A stretch of DNA of 64,000 nucleotides from Novosphingobium sp. Its GTDB lineage: Bacteria > Pseudomonadota > Alphaproteobacteria > Sphingomonadales > Sphingomonadaceae. The stretch spans positions 112,507 to 176,506 of the forward strand of contig JACKKV010000004.1 of the NCBI GenBank assembly GCA_024236235.1, written 5' to 3'. This document shows positions 31,152 through 40,956 of this stretch, one piece after another. The notes beneath the pieces are model-generated. The model worked only from the letters and a program-made list of their open reading frames with translations. It had not been told where the DNA came from and made no database searches. Position 1 is the stretch's first letter. Each line of letters starts with the position of its first letter. Position numbers and translations under genes: made by a program.

Positions 31152-33722
31152 TTACCGGAAATTGAAACCGAACGTCACACCATAGGTGGCTGGCATACCC
31201 GCGAAGCGAGCGGCCGAGTCAGCCGACGAGATGACGTTGGTCCAGTAGTAGGTGTTGAAGATGTTCTTGCCCCAGAGCATCACCTTCCACGCACCATCCG
31301 GCGCTTCGTAACCCAGGCGGGCATCAACCGTGGTCCAGCCCTTGAGCGCGAACGGGTTGGTCACACCATCGGGCAGGAAGCAAACCGGATCGCCCGAGGT
31401 ATCAAGCTGGCAACCTTCCAGATATTCCATGCGGCGTGCGCCAGGCTGCGAGTCTGACTTGGACCGGGTGCTGACAGTAACGCCGAAGAATGGCGCACCG
31501 CCATTTTCAAGCTCATGGCGATAATCAAGGTTGAAGGTGGCAGACAGCTTCGGCGTGAACGGCAGGGGATCACCGGCGAAATCATCTGCCTGGCCAAGCA
31601 CATTATAATTATAAGGCGCCGCCGGGCTCGTCTTGATCTTCGAGTTAAGGTAGGTGACCGCACCACTCAAGGTCAGGCCTTGGGTCGGGTTGATCGTGAC
31701 ATCCGCTTCCGCACCGTAAATGCGCGACTTGGGAATGTTCACGAGGGTTTCGAGGCCACCGAAGACCGGGTCAAGCAAACGCCCGCGAATCTGCTTGTCC
31801 TTGTAGTCCATATAGAAGGCAGCGGCATTGAGCTGCACCGCGCGATTGGCCAGTGACGCCTTGAAACCGCCTTCGAAAGCAGTGACCGATTCCTGAGTCA
31901 CCGGTTCGAGTGCCACGAAGGAAGCCGCCGCGAGCGTCGGGAAGGAACCCGCCTTATAGCCGCGCGACACGTTGGTATAGACCAGCACATCGGGGCTGAT
32001 CTTGTAGTCGATACCAACGCGCCAGGACACGTTGTCCTCGCTCAGATTGCCGCGGAACACTTCACCCGGAACGCCATCGTAATTCAGAGTATAGCAGCCA
32101 TCGGGGGCGATCGGAGTGAACACCCCGGGTTCGCCGCCAGTGAACGGGTTCGGCGTATAGTCCGGAAGAGTGGGATCACCCTGGAACGCAGCGCCGTAGG
32201 TAGCCTGCGTGAAGTCATCCGTCGGGAAGAAGTTGAACAGCTTGTTCACGTTACCGTTCTCGGACGTGTAGGAACAGAGCGCGTTCTTGTTGGTCGAATC
32301 CGTGTAACGGGCTGCTGCCTTGAGGGTCAGCTCTTCCGTCACGTCGAATTCGAGGTTGCCGAACACGGCCCAGTTTTCGATCTTCTGCTTGTTCGTCACA
32401 CCCGAGTAATTGATGTAGAACAGGCTTGAATCGTGGCTTGTGTTATCAAAATAGCGCAACCCCTGATCTTCAAAGGTGGTGCTCTTTTCGTAGTTTCCGC
32501 CAAGCATCCAGCGAATCCGAGAAGTCGGGTCATTCGACAGGCGCAGTTCCTGGTTGAAGGTCTTGATGTAACCGTCATTCTTTTCCAAGTCATAGGTGAC
32601 ATAGGCCATGCCGTCGCCATCGACACCCTGATTCTGCTTGTAATGCGCATAGGACGTCTGCGAAGTCAGCGTCATCCCGCCGCCCAGTTCGACGTCCGCG
32701 CGCATCGCGGCCTGCCACATGCGGCGGTTGGCGAAGGGGTCGAAATTGGTCTTGCCCCAGTTAGCCATTGCAACGGGATCGCCCTGCCCCGCGAAGCCGA
32801 AATCGCTCGATGTGACCGTGCCGGGATCGGCCGCCAACGTCGACCAGTCCGCAATGCGCGGATTGCCATACGACCAGAGCACTGACGGATTGCGGTAGAA
32901 ATCATGCAGCGCTTCACGTTCCGCGCTCCAGTTCTGGACGCGAATGCCAACCAGCTGCTGAGCCTGAGGCTGCGATTTGTCGCGCCAGCCGTTGACGTTG
33001 AAGTTCAGCTTCACATTGTCGCTGACATCGACATCAAGCAGCAGACGACCAGCAACATAGGACTGGCCACCATTCTTGTCGTCGCGCGTCGAGCTGTACT
33101 GCCAATCGTCACCATTGAGGCCGGTCACGGCCACGCGGCCGCGAACGCTATCCGACAAGGGCCCGGAAATGAACGCGTTGCCTTCAATCGTGTTGAAGCG
33201 ACCATACGAAATATCACCACCCACCTGGAGCGTGTCCGTGGGCTTGGCGGCGATGTAGTTGATCGCACCGCCGGTCGAGTTCTGACCGAACAGAGTGCCC
33301 TGCGGCCCCTTCAGCGCTTCGATACGCTCAAGGTCAAAAGCGGCATGCGAAGCAAGCGCGGGGAAGTTCAGCGGGATCTGGTCAATATAGACACTGACCG
33401 CAGGATAAACGCCGAGCGAGCTTTCGTTGAAGCCAACACCGCGCAGCGTCAGAATTGGCGTTCCGGTGTTCGATGGGGCGAAAGCGAGGCCGGGAACGAC
33501 CGACGCGACGTCGGAAAGCGATGTCAGCTTGCGCTCTTTCAGCGCCTCGCCGGAAATGGCGGTGATCGTCAGGCCAACATCATTGAGGTTTTCCTCACGC
33601 TTGTTGGCGGTAACGACAATGACATTGGCATCAGACGCGCCCGCGCCCTGTGCGACCGCGACACCCGGCACTGAAACAGCAGCGCATGCCGCGCCAGCGA
33701 GCAGAAAATTCCGAATTTTCAC
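31152..33722 (-). CDS. TonB-dependent outer-membrane receptor, copy 1
   Basis: An 856-residue receptor. The signal peptide runs to about Ala24 (GVAVA-Q). The segment VIVVTANKREENLNDVGL precedes the plug, which carries LSDVASVVPGLAF and LKGPQGTLFGQNSTGGAINY. The C-terminal beta-barrel ends in YGVTFGFNFR. GTG start at 33722 with GGGGAGG upstream. It is a tandem duplicate of the next receptor gene; N-terminal plug and C-terminal strands are nearly the same, while the extracellular loop regions (residues about 240-600) differ in length and sequence. It probably imports the hydrophobic growth substrate or an oxidised derivative, not iron; this is inferred from context. Confidence 0.95.
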   Translation of the reverse strand: MKIRNFLLAGAACAAVSVPGVAVAQGAGASDANVIVVTANKREENLNDVGLTITAISGEALKERKLTSLSDVASVVPGLAFAPSNTGTPILTLRGVGFNESSLGVYPAVSVYIDQIPLNFPALASHAAFDLERIEALKGPQGTLFGQNSTGGAINYIAAKPTDTLQVGGDISYGRFNTIEGNAFISGPLSDSVRGRVAVTGLNGDDWQYSSTRDDKNGGQSYVAGRLLLDVDVSDNVKLNFNVNGWRDKSQPQAQQLVGIRVQNWSAEREALHDFYRNPSVLWSYGNPRIADWSTLAADPGTVTSSDFGFAGQGDPVAMANWGKTNFDPFANRRMWQAAMRADVELGGGMTLTSQTSYAHYKQNQGVDGDGMAYVTYDLEKNDGYIKTFNQELRLSNDPTSRIRWMLGGNYEKSTTFEDQGLRYFDNTSHDSSLFYINYSGVTNKQKIENWAVFGNLEFDVTEELTLKAAARYTDSTNKNALCSYTSENGNVNKLFNFFPTDDFTQATYGAAFQGDPTLPDYTPNPFTGGEPGVFTPIAPDGCYTLNYDGVPGEVFRGNLSEDNVSWRVGIDYKISPDVLVYTNVSRGYKAGSFPTLAAASFVALEPVTQESVTAFEGGFKASLANRAVQLNAAAFYMDYKDKQIRGRLLDPVFGGLETLVNIPKSRIYGAEADVTINPTQGLTLSGAVTYLNSKIKTSPAAPYNYNVLGQADDFAGDPLPFTPKLSATFNLDYRHELENGGAPFFGVTVSTRSKSDSQPGARRMEYLEGCQLDTSGDPVCFLPDGVTNPFALKGWTTVDARLGYEAPDGAWKVMLWGKNIFNTYYWTNVISSADSAARFAGMPATYGVTFGFNFR

Positions 33723-33914
33723 TGGTAACCTCCCCTAGGAAAATGGCCAGTCCCCTCAGGATCCAAGCCGAATTGGCGTCGGCTCCTATCAGCGCGACCG
33801 GAGAAGTCAAGTTGATCCGAATTATATTCTATTTCTCGCCGTGAGTGTTGGATTTTGGACACAAAAAGGGCGGGCCCGAAGACCCGCCCTCCTTTTGTCT
33901 GGTGAAGTTCTGCC
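33723..33914. other. 192-nt space between tandem receptors: terminator plus promoter region
   Basis: Between the two minus-strand receptor genes. The left part holds the leader and presumed promoter of copy 1 (AT-rich stretch near 33820-33840); the right part holds the terminator of copy 2 at 33863-33896. The receptors are therefore probably separate transcripts. No small gene is supported. Confidence 0.6.
33863..33896 (-). terminator. Rho-independent terminator of second TonB receptor gene
   Basis: On the minus strand AGGGCGGG (33890-33883) pairs with CCCGCCCT (33874-33867) and is followed by TTTT. It begins about 20 nt after the receptor stop. The stem core GGGCGGG is identical to that of the terminator after receptor copy 1. 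Confidence 0.9.
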
Positions 33915-36536
33915 TTAGCGGAACTTGTAACCGAAGGTTACGCCATAGGTGGCCGGCTTGCCGGCGAACCGGGCCGAGCTGTCGCTCGACGGGATCACGG
34001 CCGTCCAGTAGTATTTGTCAAAGATGTTCTTGCCCCAGAGCATGACCTTCCAGGCCCCGTCCGGCGCTTCGTAACCCAGACGTGCATCGACCGTGGCGTA
34101 GCCATCGATCATGTAGGGGTAGGGGCCAACGCCATCGGCAATCCGGTAACGGTTGGTGCCGGTAACCGGCAGCGTCGTATCTTCACCACCGATCGCCGCC
34201 GTCTGGTTGGAACGGGCACTGACGGTGAAACCGAAGAAGGGCGCACCGCCATTTTCCAGTTCATGACGATAGTCGACATTGAACGAGCCCGACCACTTCG
34301 GCGTATACGGGATGCGCACCCCGCTCAGATCCTCAACGTTGGGTGTCGCACCGGACGGATCGAAGTTGCCGGCCCGCGAGTCAATGTTGTTATCGACGCC
34401 ACCAAAGATATCGTAACCGACATAATCCTGTATCTTCGAGTCAAGATAGGTGACTGCGCCGCTGATGGTCAGCCCACGTGTCGGGCGGACGGTGATATCC
34501 GCTTCGAAGCCATAGATGCGCGACTTGGGCACGTTGACCAGCGTGTCAAGCGTACCAAACACGAAGTCAAACAGCTTGCCCTTAACCTGCTTGTCACGGT
34601 AATCCATATAGAATCCCGCAGCATTCAACTGGATCATGCCATCAGCAAATCCTGCCTTGAAGCCAGCTTCGTAAGCCGTAACCTTTTCCTGCACGACAGG
34701 CAGGGCTCCGGTATATGCAGAGGAAGCGTTGGCCGGGAAGCTGCCCGCCTTGTAACCACGCGATGCGTTTGCATAAAGCAGCACATCGTCCGTTGCCTTG
34801 TAATCCAGCCCGAATCGCCAGGAGACATTGTCCTGCTCGAGAATGGCTTCAAACGGGAAGCCGGGTACACCTAGCCCCAAAAAACCGCCGGTACTGACGG
34901 GAGAAAGAACTTTAACATCCTTGGGGGTATCGATGGTAATGCTATTAAGCGTATAGCTTTGGCTCGGCCCAATCGGATCGAACGGCAAACCCGACAAACC
35001 GCCCAATACGTTGAACAGCTTGTCAACATTCCCGTTTGTACCAGTATAGGCAAGGTTAAACACCTTGTTTTTGGAATTGGTATAACGTCCGGCGGCCTTC
35101 AGCGTGAGCCGATCAGTAACCTCGAATTCGAGATTGCCGAAGAAAGCATAGTTTTCGATGTCCTGCTTGAGAACAACTCCGCTGTGATTAATGTATAGGT
35201 TGGCCGCGTAATAATTCGAATTAGCAAAATAACGGAGGATCTGGTCTTCCATTGTTTTGCTCTTTTCGTAGTTTGCACCGATCACCCAACGAATGCGCGA
35301 GAGGGGATCATTGGCGAGACGGAGTTCCTGGTTGAACGTCTTGACCGAGCCAAGCGCCTGCTGGATGTCGAAGCCGGGCAATTCCATACCATCGCCGTCA
35401 ATCACCATATCTTGCGTAAACTTCGCGTAGGAAGTCAGCGAAGTGAGCGTAAGCGAGCCCAGTTCAACGTCCCCGCGAAGTGCCAGCTGCCAAAAATCAC
35501 GATCGCCGCGCGGCCTGAACGATGTCGAAGTCGCAACGCTCGGGTCGCTGGCTCCACTGGGGTCTGCAAATGAGGTGTTCGGATCGCGAATGAGCACACC
35601 CCAATCTGCGGTTCGCGAACTGTATTTACCCGGGAACGGATAACATATCTGCGCGGACGCACAGCCAGCCGGAGCCGGAAGATAGGCATTGCGAACAGGG
35701 TCAACCAATGGTGAAGAATCAAGCGCCTTGCTGCCGCCTGCGCCAATCTGTTCATGTGTGGCGATCAGCTGCTGAGCCTGCGGGTCGGACTTGTCCTTCC
35801 AGCCGTTGGCGGTAAAGCGCAGCTTGACCGTGTCACTCGGCTCCACATCAACCGTCAGACGACCGGCAACGTAGGATTCCTTGCCGTTGCTATCATCGCG
35901 CGTATAGGATTTCTGCCAGCCATCGGCGTTCTTGCCGTTAACCGCGAGGCGGAAGCCAGCAGCATCGGAAATCGGGCCGCTGATATAAGCGTTGCCTTCA
36001 ATGGCGTTGAAGCGGCCATAGGAAATGTCCCCACCAGCTTCGAGCGTATCGGTCGGACCCGCAGCGATGTAGTTGATCGCACCGCCGGTTGAGTTCTGGC
36101 CGAACAGGGTGCCCTGCGGGCCTTTCAGGACTTCGATACGCTCAAGGTCATAGGCCGAGTGCGAAGCCAGCACCGGGAAGGGCAGCGGCACCTGGTCCAC
36201 GTACACACTGACGGCCGGGTAAACGCCCAGCGAGCTTTCGTTGAAGCCGATGCCGCGCAGCGTGAAAATCGGGGTGTTGTTGGTCGACGGGGTATAGATC
36301 AGACCCGGTGCGATATTGGCGACATCCTCAAGCGAGGCAACGCGGCGGTTCTGCAACGCTTCGGCACCGATCGCCGTGATCGTGAGACCAACGTCATTGA
36401 GGTTTTCCTCGCGCTTGTTGGCGGTAACCACGATGACGTTGCTGTCGTTCGCGCCAGCGCCCTGGGCCATGGCCACACCCGGTGTAAGCACAACGGCACC
36501 AGCCGCACTCGCCATAAGATATTTGCGGAAACTCAT
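33915..36536 (-). CDS. TonB-dependent outer-membrane receptor, copy 2
   Basis: An 873-residue receptor. Signal peptide to about Ala24 (GVAMA-Q), then NVIVVTANKREENLNDVGL as in copy 1, plug motif LKGPQGTLFGQNSTGGAINY, and a barrel ending YGVTFGYKFR. The ATG at 36536 has AGGAGAGGG close upstream; an open frame extends 38 codons further but the signal peptide fixes the start. It has its own terminator and faces a 297-nt divergent region shared with the APH-like kinase gene at 36834. Different loop sequences from copy 1 suggest different but related ligands. Confidence 0.95.
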   Translation of the reverse strand: MSFRKYLMASAAGAVVLTPGVAMAQGAGANDSNVIVVTANKREENLNDVGLTITAIGAEALQNRRVASLEDVANIAPGLIYTPSTNNTPIFTLRGIGFNESSLGVYPAVSVYVDQVPLPFPVLASHSAYDLERIEVLKGPQGTLFGQNSTGGAINYIAAGPTDTLEAGGDISYGRFNAIEGNAYISGPISDAAGFRLAVNGKNADGWQKSYTRDDSNGKESYVAGRLTVDVEPSDTVKLRFTANGWKDKSDPQAQQLIATHEQIGAGGSKALDSSPLVDPVRNAYLPAPAGCASAQICYPFPGKYSSRTADWGVLIRDPNTSFADPSGASDPSVATSTSFRPRGDRDFWQLALRGDVELGSLTLTSLTSYAKFTQDMVIDGDGMELPGFDIQQALGSVKTFNQELRLANDPLSRIRWVIGANYEKSKTMEDQILRYFANSNYYAANLYINHSGVVLKQDIENYAFFGNLEFEVTDRLTLKAAGRYTNSKNKVFNLAYTGTNGNVDKLFNVLGGLSGLPFDPIGPSQSYTLNSITIDTPKDVKVLSPVSTGGFLGLGVPGFPFEAILEQDNVSWRFGLDYKATDDVLLYANASRGYKAGSFPANASSAYTGALPVVQEKVTAYEAGFKAGFADGMIQLNAAGFYMDYRDKQVKGKLFDFVFGTLDTLVNVPKSRIYGFEADITVRPTRGLTISGAVTYLDSKIQDYVGYDIFGGVDNNIDSRAGNFDPSGATPNVEDLSGVRIPYTPKWSGSFNVDYRHELENGGAPFFGFTVSARSNQTAAIGGEDTTLPVTGTNRYRIADGVGPYPYMIDGYATVDARLGYEAPDGAWKVMLWGKNIFDKYYWTAVIPSSDSSARFAGKPATYGVTFGYKFR

Positions 36537-36833
36537 ATTCCCTCTCCTCACCTGAAAACAAAGCGCCAGTGTGACCAGCGTCCGGCGATGGAGATTATGA
36601 GCGCGCAGGCCAGTGTCAACAATTCTTGATCGCGTTTGCCGTATACGCAAATTATTGCTGCAAAAATGTCACAGCCAAGGTGGCTCCGTCAAACGCATGT
36701 TTCGCACGATAATCCCGGCCCAACTCCCTTTCCTGCTCGGACAGGCCTTGGCATGTTGCGGGACAGAGGATAATCGGACAGACGATCATACTGACTTCGG
36801 CCGACGCGGCCGCTGATGCGAGGGAGAGAATTT
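36537..36833. other. 297-nt divergent promoter region
   Basis: Separates the receptor gene (minus) from the APH-like kinase gene (plus), so it should hold two promoters. It contains TTTG-c-CGTATACG-CAAA at 36635-36651, a perfect CGTATACG palindrome flanked by inverted TTTG/CAAA, which is a candidate operator. I see no supported small gene or RNA. Confidence 0.5.
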
Positions 36834-38039
36834 GTGACTCAGGCTGCTGATATCCGCGACAATCCGACGCCTGAATGGATCGCAGACGTGCGCGCGCGTT
36901 ATGATGTGGAGCGCACGGTCGACCTCGCCCTTACGCGTAAACTGGAACGCCGCGGCAGCCAGACCTTCGCGGTTGCGAAACTCGACGAGCTGGCGAGCTT
37001 GCTTCAGGCATTCATGGCTCGCCGGATCGATGGCGAGTTTTCGATCCGCAATCTCAAGGCGCTGACGGGCGGCAATTCAAAGGAACAGTTCTCCTTTGAA
37101 CTCGATTGGGTGAAAGATGGTGAAAGGCGAATCGGCGACAGGATGGTGCTGCGCCGCGAACAGGCCGAATCCATCGTTGAGGCGGACAAGCTGCGCGAAT
37201 TCCAGCTGGTGAAAGCGGCGAGCGCCTTAATGCCTGCGCCCACCGCTTACTGGCTGGACGAAACCGGGGAGGAACTGGGTCGGCCTGCGCTGATTTACAG
37301 CTTCGTAACCGGTGTCCAGAAACCGACCAAATCGACCAGCAAGGTGACGGGGATCGGTATCAATTTCGACCAGCAGCACCGCGATGCGCTCGGCCCCCAG
37401 TTCATCGATTATCTGGCGCGGATTCACAATTTCGATCCCACCGGTCATGACCTCTCGGCGTTCGATATCCCTGAGGTAGGGACCACCCAGGACGTCGACT
37501 GGCAGATCAACTGGTGGGCACGCGCCTGGTTCGAAGACCGGCTGGAAGAGGTCCCGCTGATGACGGTGGCCGAACAATGGTTGCGCGCGAACCGCCAGCC
37601 GCTCGACCACCTTTCACTCATTCATGGCGATTACCGCAGCGGCAATTTCCTGTTTGACGAAGACACGCTGAAATTCACGGCGGTTCTCGATTGGGAACTG
37701 GGCTATTTCGGGGATCGCCATGCCGATCTTGCCTGGGTGCTCAATCCTGTCTTCATCACTCCGTCCGAAGACGGCGAACCGCTGCATACCTCGCTGTTCC
37801 GGCGTGACGAATTCCTGCGCGACTACGAAAAGGCGAGCGGGCTCAAGGTCGACGAGCAGCGGCTTAGCTATTACAATATCTTCGCTTACTGGCGCTCGGT
37901 TGCGCTCACTCTCTCGGCCGGGCCGCGAGCCGCTGGCGCACTCAAGACGCACCAGGACATCGTGCTCAGCTGGTTCTCGGGCATTTCCTATCCGCTGCTC
38001 GAAGCGCTGCGCCGCGAACTGGAATCAGTCCTGCGCTGA
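36834..38039 (+). CDS. APH/ACAD10-family phosphotransferase without adjacent small partner
   Basis: A 401-residue APH-fold kinase. HGDYRSGNFLF is the catalytic loop, VLDWELGYFGD the metal loop and LTGGNSKEQFSF the nucleotide-loop region. The GTG at 36834 is chosen: GAGGGAGAG lies just upstream of it, and overlaps the coding part of the alternative ATG at 36816. It resembles the kinase at 29828 in domain order but has its own N-terminal 60-residue extension. Its only operon partner is a hotdog thioesterase, 12 nt downstream; the closest small helical gene is 7 kb away (44937). It probably phosphorylates a hydroxyacyl-CoA or related alcohol. Confidence 0.87.
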   Translation: MTQAADIRDNPTPEWIADVRARYDVERTVDLALTRKLERRGSQTFAVAKLDELASLLQAFMARRIDGEFSIRNLKALTGGNSKEQFSFELDWVKDGERRIGDRMVLRREQAESIVEADKLREFQLVKAASALMPAPTAYWLDETGEELGRPALIYSFVTGVQKPTKSTSKVTGIGINFDQQHRDALGPQFIDYLARIHNFDPTGHDLSAFDIPEVGTTQDVDWQINWWARAWFEDRLEEVPLMTVAEQWLRANRQPLDHLSLIHGDYRSGNFLFDEDTLKFTAVLDWELGYFGDRHADLAWVLNPVFITPSEDGEPLHTSLFRRDEFLRDYEKASGLKVDEQRLSYYNIFAYWRSVALTLSAGPRAAGALKTHQDIVLSWFSGISYPLLEALRRELESVLR

Positions 38040-38051
38040 ACGGCACGGGCC

Positions 38052-38543
38052 GTGAGCATCAATCCCCCGGAAGGTTTCACTCGCTTTGACCAGTTGACGG
38101 GCAATGCCTTCATGGAAATGGTCGGGCCGCTCTTCCTAAGGATCGATCCGGAGCGCGGCCCGATATTCGGCTTTCGGGTGGAGCCGCGCCATTGCAACGC
38201 GATCGGAATTTGTCACGGCGGGATGATCGCAACCTTTGCAGACATCTACCTGCCGACCCAGGTCCGCTTCGACCCCGAGTTTGACGATGGTTATACGCCA
38301 ACGATTTCGCTGACGCTTGATTTCGTCGGCATGGGCAAGGTCGGGCAATGGGTCGAAGGGCGCGGGCGCCTGGTCCGCCGCACCGGACGGATCATCTTTG
38401 TCGAAGGGCTGGTGACGGCAAACGGCGAGCCGATCCTTCGCGCGAGCGGAAGTTTCCGGCGCGGCAAACCGGGCGAACGGATCGATACGAACGAGATGTT
38501 ACAGGATCTCGCAGGGACCTGGAAATTTCCCGAACGGTTTTAA
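38052..38543 (+). CDS. PaaI-family hotdog thioesterase
   Basis: A 163-residue hotdog-fold protein. CHGGMIATFADIYLP is the typical PaaI helix segment with the Asp thought to act in catalysis, followed by SLTLDFVGMGKVGQWVEG and GSFRRGK. It would hydrolyse an aromatic or medium-chain acyl-CoA, perhaps to free trapped CoA. GTG start 12 nt after the kinase gene. It converges with the MFS gene, with only 10 nt between stops. Confidence 0.9.
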   Translation: MSINPPEGFTRFDQLTGNAFMEMVGPLFLRIDPERGPIFGFRVEPRHCNAIGICHGGMIATFADIYLPTQVRFDPEFDDGYTPTISLTLDFVGMGKVGQWVEGRGRLVRRTGRIIFVEGLVTANGEPILRASGSFRRGKPGERIDTNEMLQDLAGTWKFPERF

Positions 38544-38553
38544 TGCTGGCGTA

Positions 38554-40167
38554 TCAGCGTGGCTCGCCTGCGCACCGCGCCCGTTCGCGCACCGTCGCTT
38601 CGCATTGCGGCAATATCCTGGCGAGATAGACCAGCAGAACGATCAGTGGCGGCATGACGAGGAAGAGCGAGAGCATCGCCAGCCGCAGATCGCCGGTGAT
38701 GTCACTGATGATACCCACCATGTAAGGCCCCAGCCCCAACCCGATGAGACTGCTGGAGAGCGTCTGCACCGCAAAGCCGGCGCCGCGCAGGCGCGGAATG
38801 ACCAGATCCTGCGCGGTGGCGATCATGATCGGCGACCACACCGTAAGCAGCAGAAGCGAGAGGAAATTCAGAATGAAGAACAGGCGGACGTTTCCGGTTG
38901 TAAACTGACCGACGGTCACCACGCTGAACAACAGCATCGCAGTGATCAGAAAATACATCCGTCCTGCAGGATGGCGGGCCTTGGCCGCATCGCCGATCCA
39001 CCCGCCCAGAAACGTGCCCAGCCCGCCTCCGATCATGGCGATGAGACCGAGCGCCAGCCCGTCATCGGGTTCAAGACCAAGATAGCGGTTGCCGTAAACG
39101 TAAACGAAGGCTCCTGTGGCGTAAGTGTATATACCCAGCATGCCGCAGCAGATCGCCAGCACGCGGTAGCTTTTCCCGCCCAAGGTCAACGCATGCGTCA
39201 CCGGATCGCGCAGGCGCACGGACTGGAACCAGCTGAAAGCCGCATAGGAACCGATGCCGATCGCCAGCCACTGCACCAGATTGCTGGTGATGGCGAAACT
39301 TCCAAACGTAGCGATCACTGCGTGCCTCTCGACAGGGAGCAGGTTTTCGATCAGGCGGTCAATCAACAGGCTGACGACGATTGCCGCCGCGAGGAACATC
39401 AGATTGCGCCGCTGCACATCCCGCCCACCGCCCAGTTGCGCGATGCTGGTAAAGCTCCAGGGCGGAAACATCATCTTCGCTTCGGTCAGTACGTTGCGGA
39501 AGGGGTGCGCATCACCGGGGTGGGGGTCGCCATCCAATGCACCGCGCACCGGCTCGCGCACTGTCAGAAACACCAGCAAGCCGAGCAGGACGCCCGGAAG
39601 ACCGACAATGATGAAGGCCGCCTGCCAGCCCAGCAGGCCGAGCCATCCTGGCCAGAGATCCAGAATATAACCGCCAATGATCAGCGAGGCGCCGATGCCG
39701 ACGTAGACGCCCATGGTGTAGATCGCCAGGACCGTGCCGCGCATCCGCTTGGGGAAATAATCGCCCAGCAGCGAGATCGCGGCGGGCGAGGCACTCGCCT
39801 CGCCGATCCCCACGCCCAGCCGCGCCATGCCAAGCTGAACGAAATTGCCGGCAAAACCGGACAAGGTCGTCATGATGGACCAGAACGACAGTCCGATCGC
39901 GAGCGTCTTGACCCTGCTCCAGCCATCCGCCAGCCGCGCCAGGGGAATGCCGAACAGCGCATAGAACATGGCAAATGCCGTGCCATAAAGCAGACCGATC
40001 TGTGCATCGGTGAGATCAAGATCGGCCTTGAGATAGGGCGCCAGAATGGTGATGATCTGGCGATCCACGAAATTCATCGTGTAAATCATCACCAGAAGCG
40101 CCAGCACATACCAACGATACGCACCACCACTTCTCTGCGGAATTTGCTCCGCCGCTGCGGTTGTCAA
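38554..40167 (-). CDS. MFS transporter, spinster-like/ACS-type
   Basis: A 537-residue major-facilitator carrier with about 12 membrane helices. YTMNFVDRQIITILAPYLK at helix 1 and LARLADGWSRVK (the loop 2-3 signature) are typical of spinster-like carriers of organic acids or lipids in alphaproteobacteria. An interrupted central loop (about 215-260) follows helix 6. The start seems to be TTG at 40167 with GGAGG a few bases upstream. It stands 48 nt after the SDR gene on the same strand. Substrate is unknown; moving a ring-opening acid or the substrate across the inner membrane is plausible. Confidence 0.92.
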   Translation of the reverse strand: MTTAAAEQIPQRSGGAYRWYVLALLVMIYTMNFVDRQIITILAPYLKADLDLTDAQIGLLYGTAFAMFYALFGIPLARLADGWSRVKTLAIGLSFWSIMTTLSGFAGNFVQLGMARLGVGIGEASASPAAISLLGDYFPKRMRGTVLAIYTMGVYVGIGASLIIGGYILDLWPGWLGLLGWQAAFIIVGLPGVLLGLLVFLTVREPVRGALDGDPHPGDAHPFRNVLTEAKMMFPPWSFTSIAQLGGGRDVQRRNLMFLAAAIVVSLLIDRLIENLLPVERHAVIATFGSFAITSNLVQWLAIGIGSYAAFSWFQSVRLRDPVTHALTLGGKSYRVLAICCGMLGIYTYATGAFVYVYGNRYLGLEPDDGLALGLIAMIGGGLGTFLGGWIGDAAKARHPAGRMYFLITAMLLFSVVTVGQFTTGNVRLFFILNFLSLLLLTVWSPIMIATAQDLVIPRLRGAGFAVQTLSSSLIGLGLGPYMVGIISDITGDLRLAMLSLFLVMPPLIVLLVYLARILPQCEATVRERARCAGEPR

Positions 40168-40215
40168 ACCTTCCTCCCCACCCGCTCGCCTTTTCCGGAG
40201 CGCACCATGCCGCGC

Positions 40216-40953
40216 CTATTGGGCGATATATCCCCCGTCTACCGGGTAATAAGCCCCGGTAATAAAGCTTGCTGACGACGAGACAAGGAACAGTACTGCC
40301 GCCGCGATCTCGTCCGGCTTGCCCAGTCGCCCCAGCGGATGAAGTGCGGCGATCTGGTCCAGCGCTTCCAGGGTTGCCTGCTGCAACAGTGGCGTTTCGA
40401 TGTAACCAGGTCCGATTGCGTTCACGCGGATGTTCCGGTCCGCCCCTTCAAGCGCGGCAACCTTGGTCAGGCCAACCACGCCATGTTTCGATGCCACATA
40501 GGCGGCTGCTCCGGTGCGCGCGATCGCCCCCATGATCGAGGCGATGTTCACAATGGACGCCCCGGCCTTCATCGCTGCCATTTCGGCCTTCAGGCAGTAG
40601 AATACACCATCGAGATTAATCGAGATGACCTTGCGCCAATCATCCACGGTCGTGTCGGGGATCGGTGCCAGTTCCGTTGAGATGCCGGCATTATTCACCG
40701 CGATGTCCAACCCGCCAAACTGCTTCACTGCAAGATCAACCATCGCCTGACAGGATGCAGAGTCAGCCACGTCCAGTTGCGTCGCCACAGCGCGATCTCC
40801 CAACTCACTGGCGAGCCTGCTCGCCGTGTCCGGATTGAGATCGGCGATCACTATCTTTGCGCCCGCCGCGTGGAATGCACGCGCGCAGGCCGCGCCAATG
40901 CCCGAAGCCCCGCCCGTAACCAGGGCGACCTTGCCCGAAAAATCGAGATTCAT
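40216..40953 (-). CDS. Short-chain dehydrogenase/reductase (classical SDR)
   Basis: A 245-residue classical SDR with TGGASGIG (13-20), NNAG (87-90), Ser139, Tyr152 and Lys156. Asp at position 38 (IVIADLN) favours NAD(H). AAGGA upstream supports the start. It lies 3 nt after an alpha/beta hydrolase gene, and two other SDR genes of similar type lie at 43068 and 57926. It probably interconverts a secondary alcohol and ketone, feeding the BVMOs or LLM enzymes. Confidence 0.93.
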   Translation of the reverse strand: MNLDFSGKVALVTGGASGIGAACARAFHAAGAKIVIADLNPDTASRLASELGDRAVATQLDVADSASCQAMVDLAVKQFGGLDIAVNNAGISTELAPIPDTTVDDWRKVISINLDGVFYCLKAEMAAMKAGASIVNIASIMGAIARTGAAAYVASKHGVVGLTKVAALEGADRNIRVNAIGPGYIETPLLQQATLEALDQIAALHPLGRLGKPDEIAAAVLFLVSSSASFITGAYYPVDGGYIAQ

Positions 40954-40956
40954 GCC

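Noticed and set aside
33812..33825. Possible third FNR/FixK box (TTGATCCGAATTAT) before the first TonB receptor
   Set aside because: Only the left half fits; the right half lacks ATCAA.
38605..40275. 556-codon open frame on the plus strand opposite the MFS gene
   Set aside because: The translation is very rich in Gln, His and Arg, as expected for the complement of a membrane-protein gene; no domain or ribosome site.
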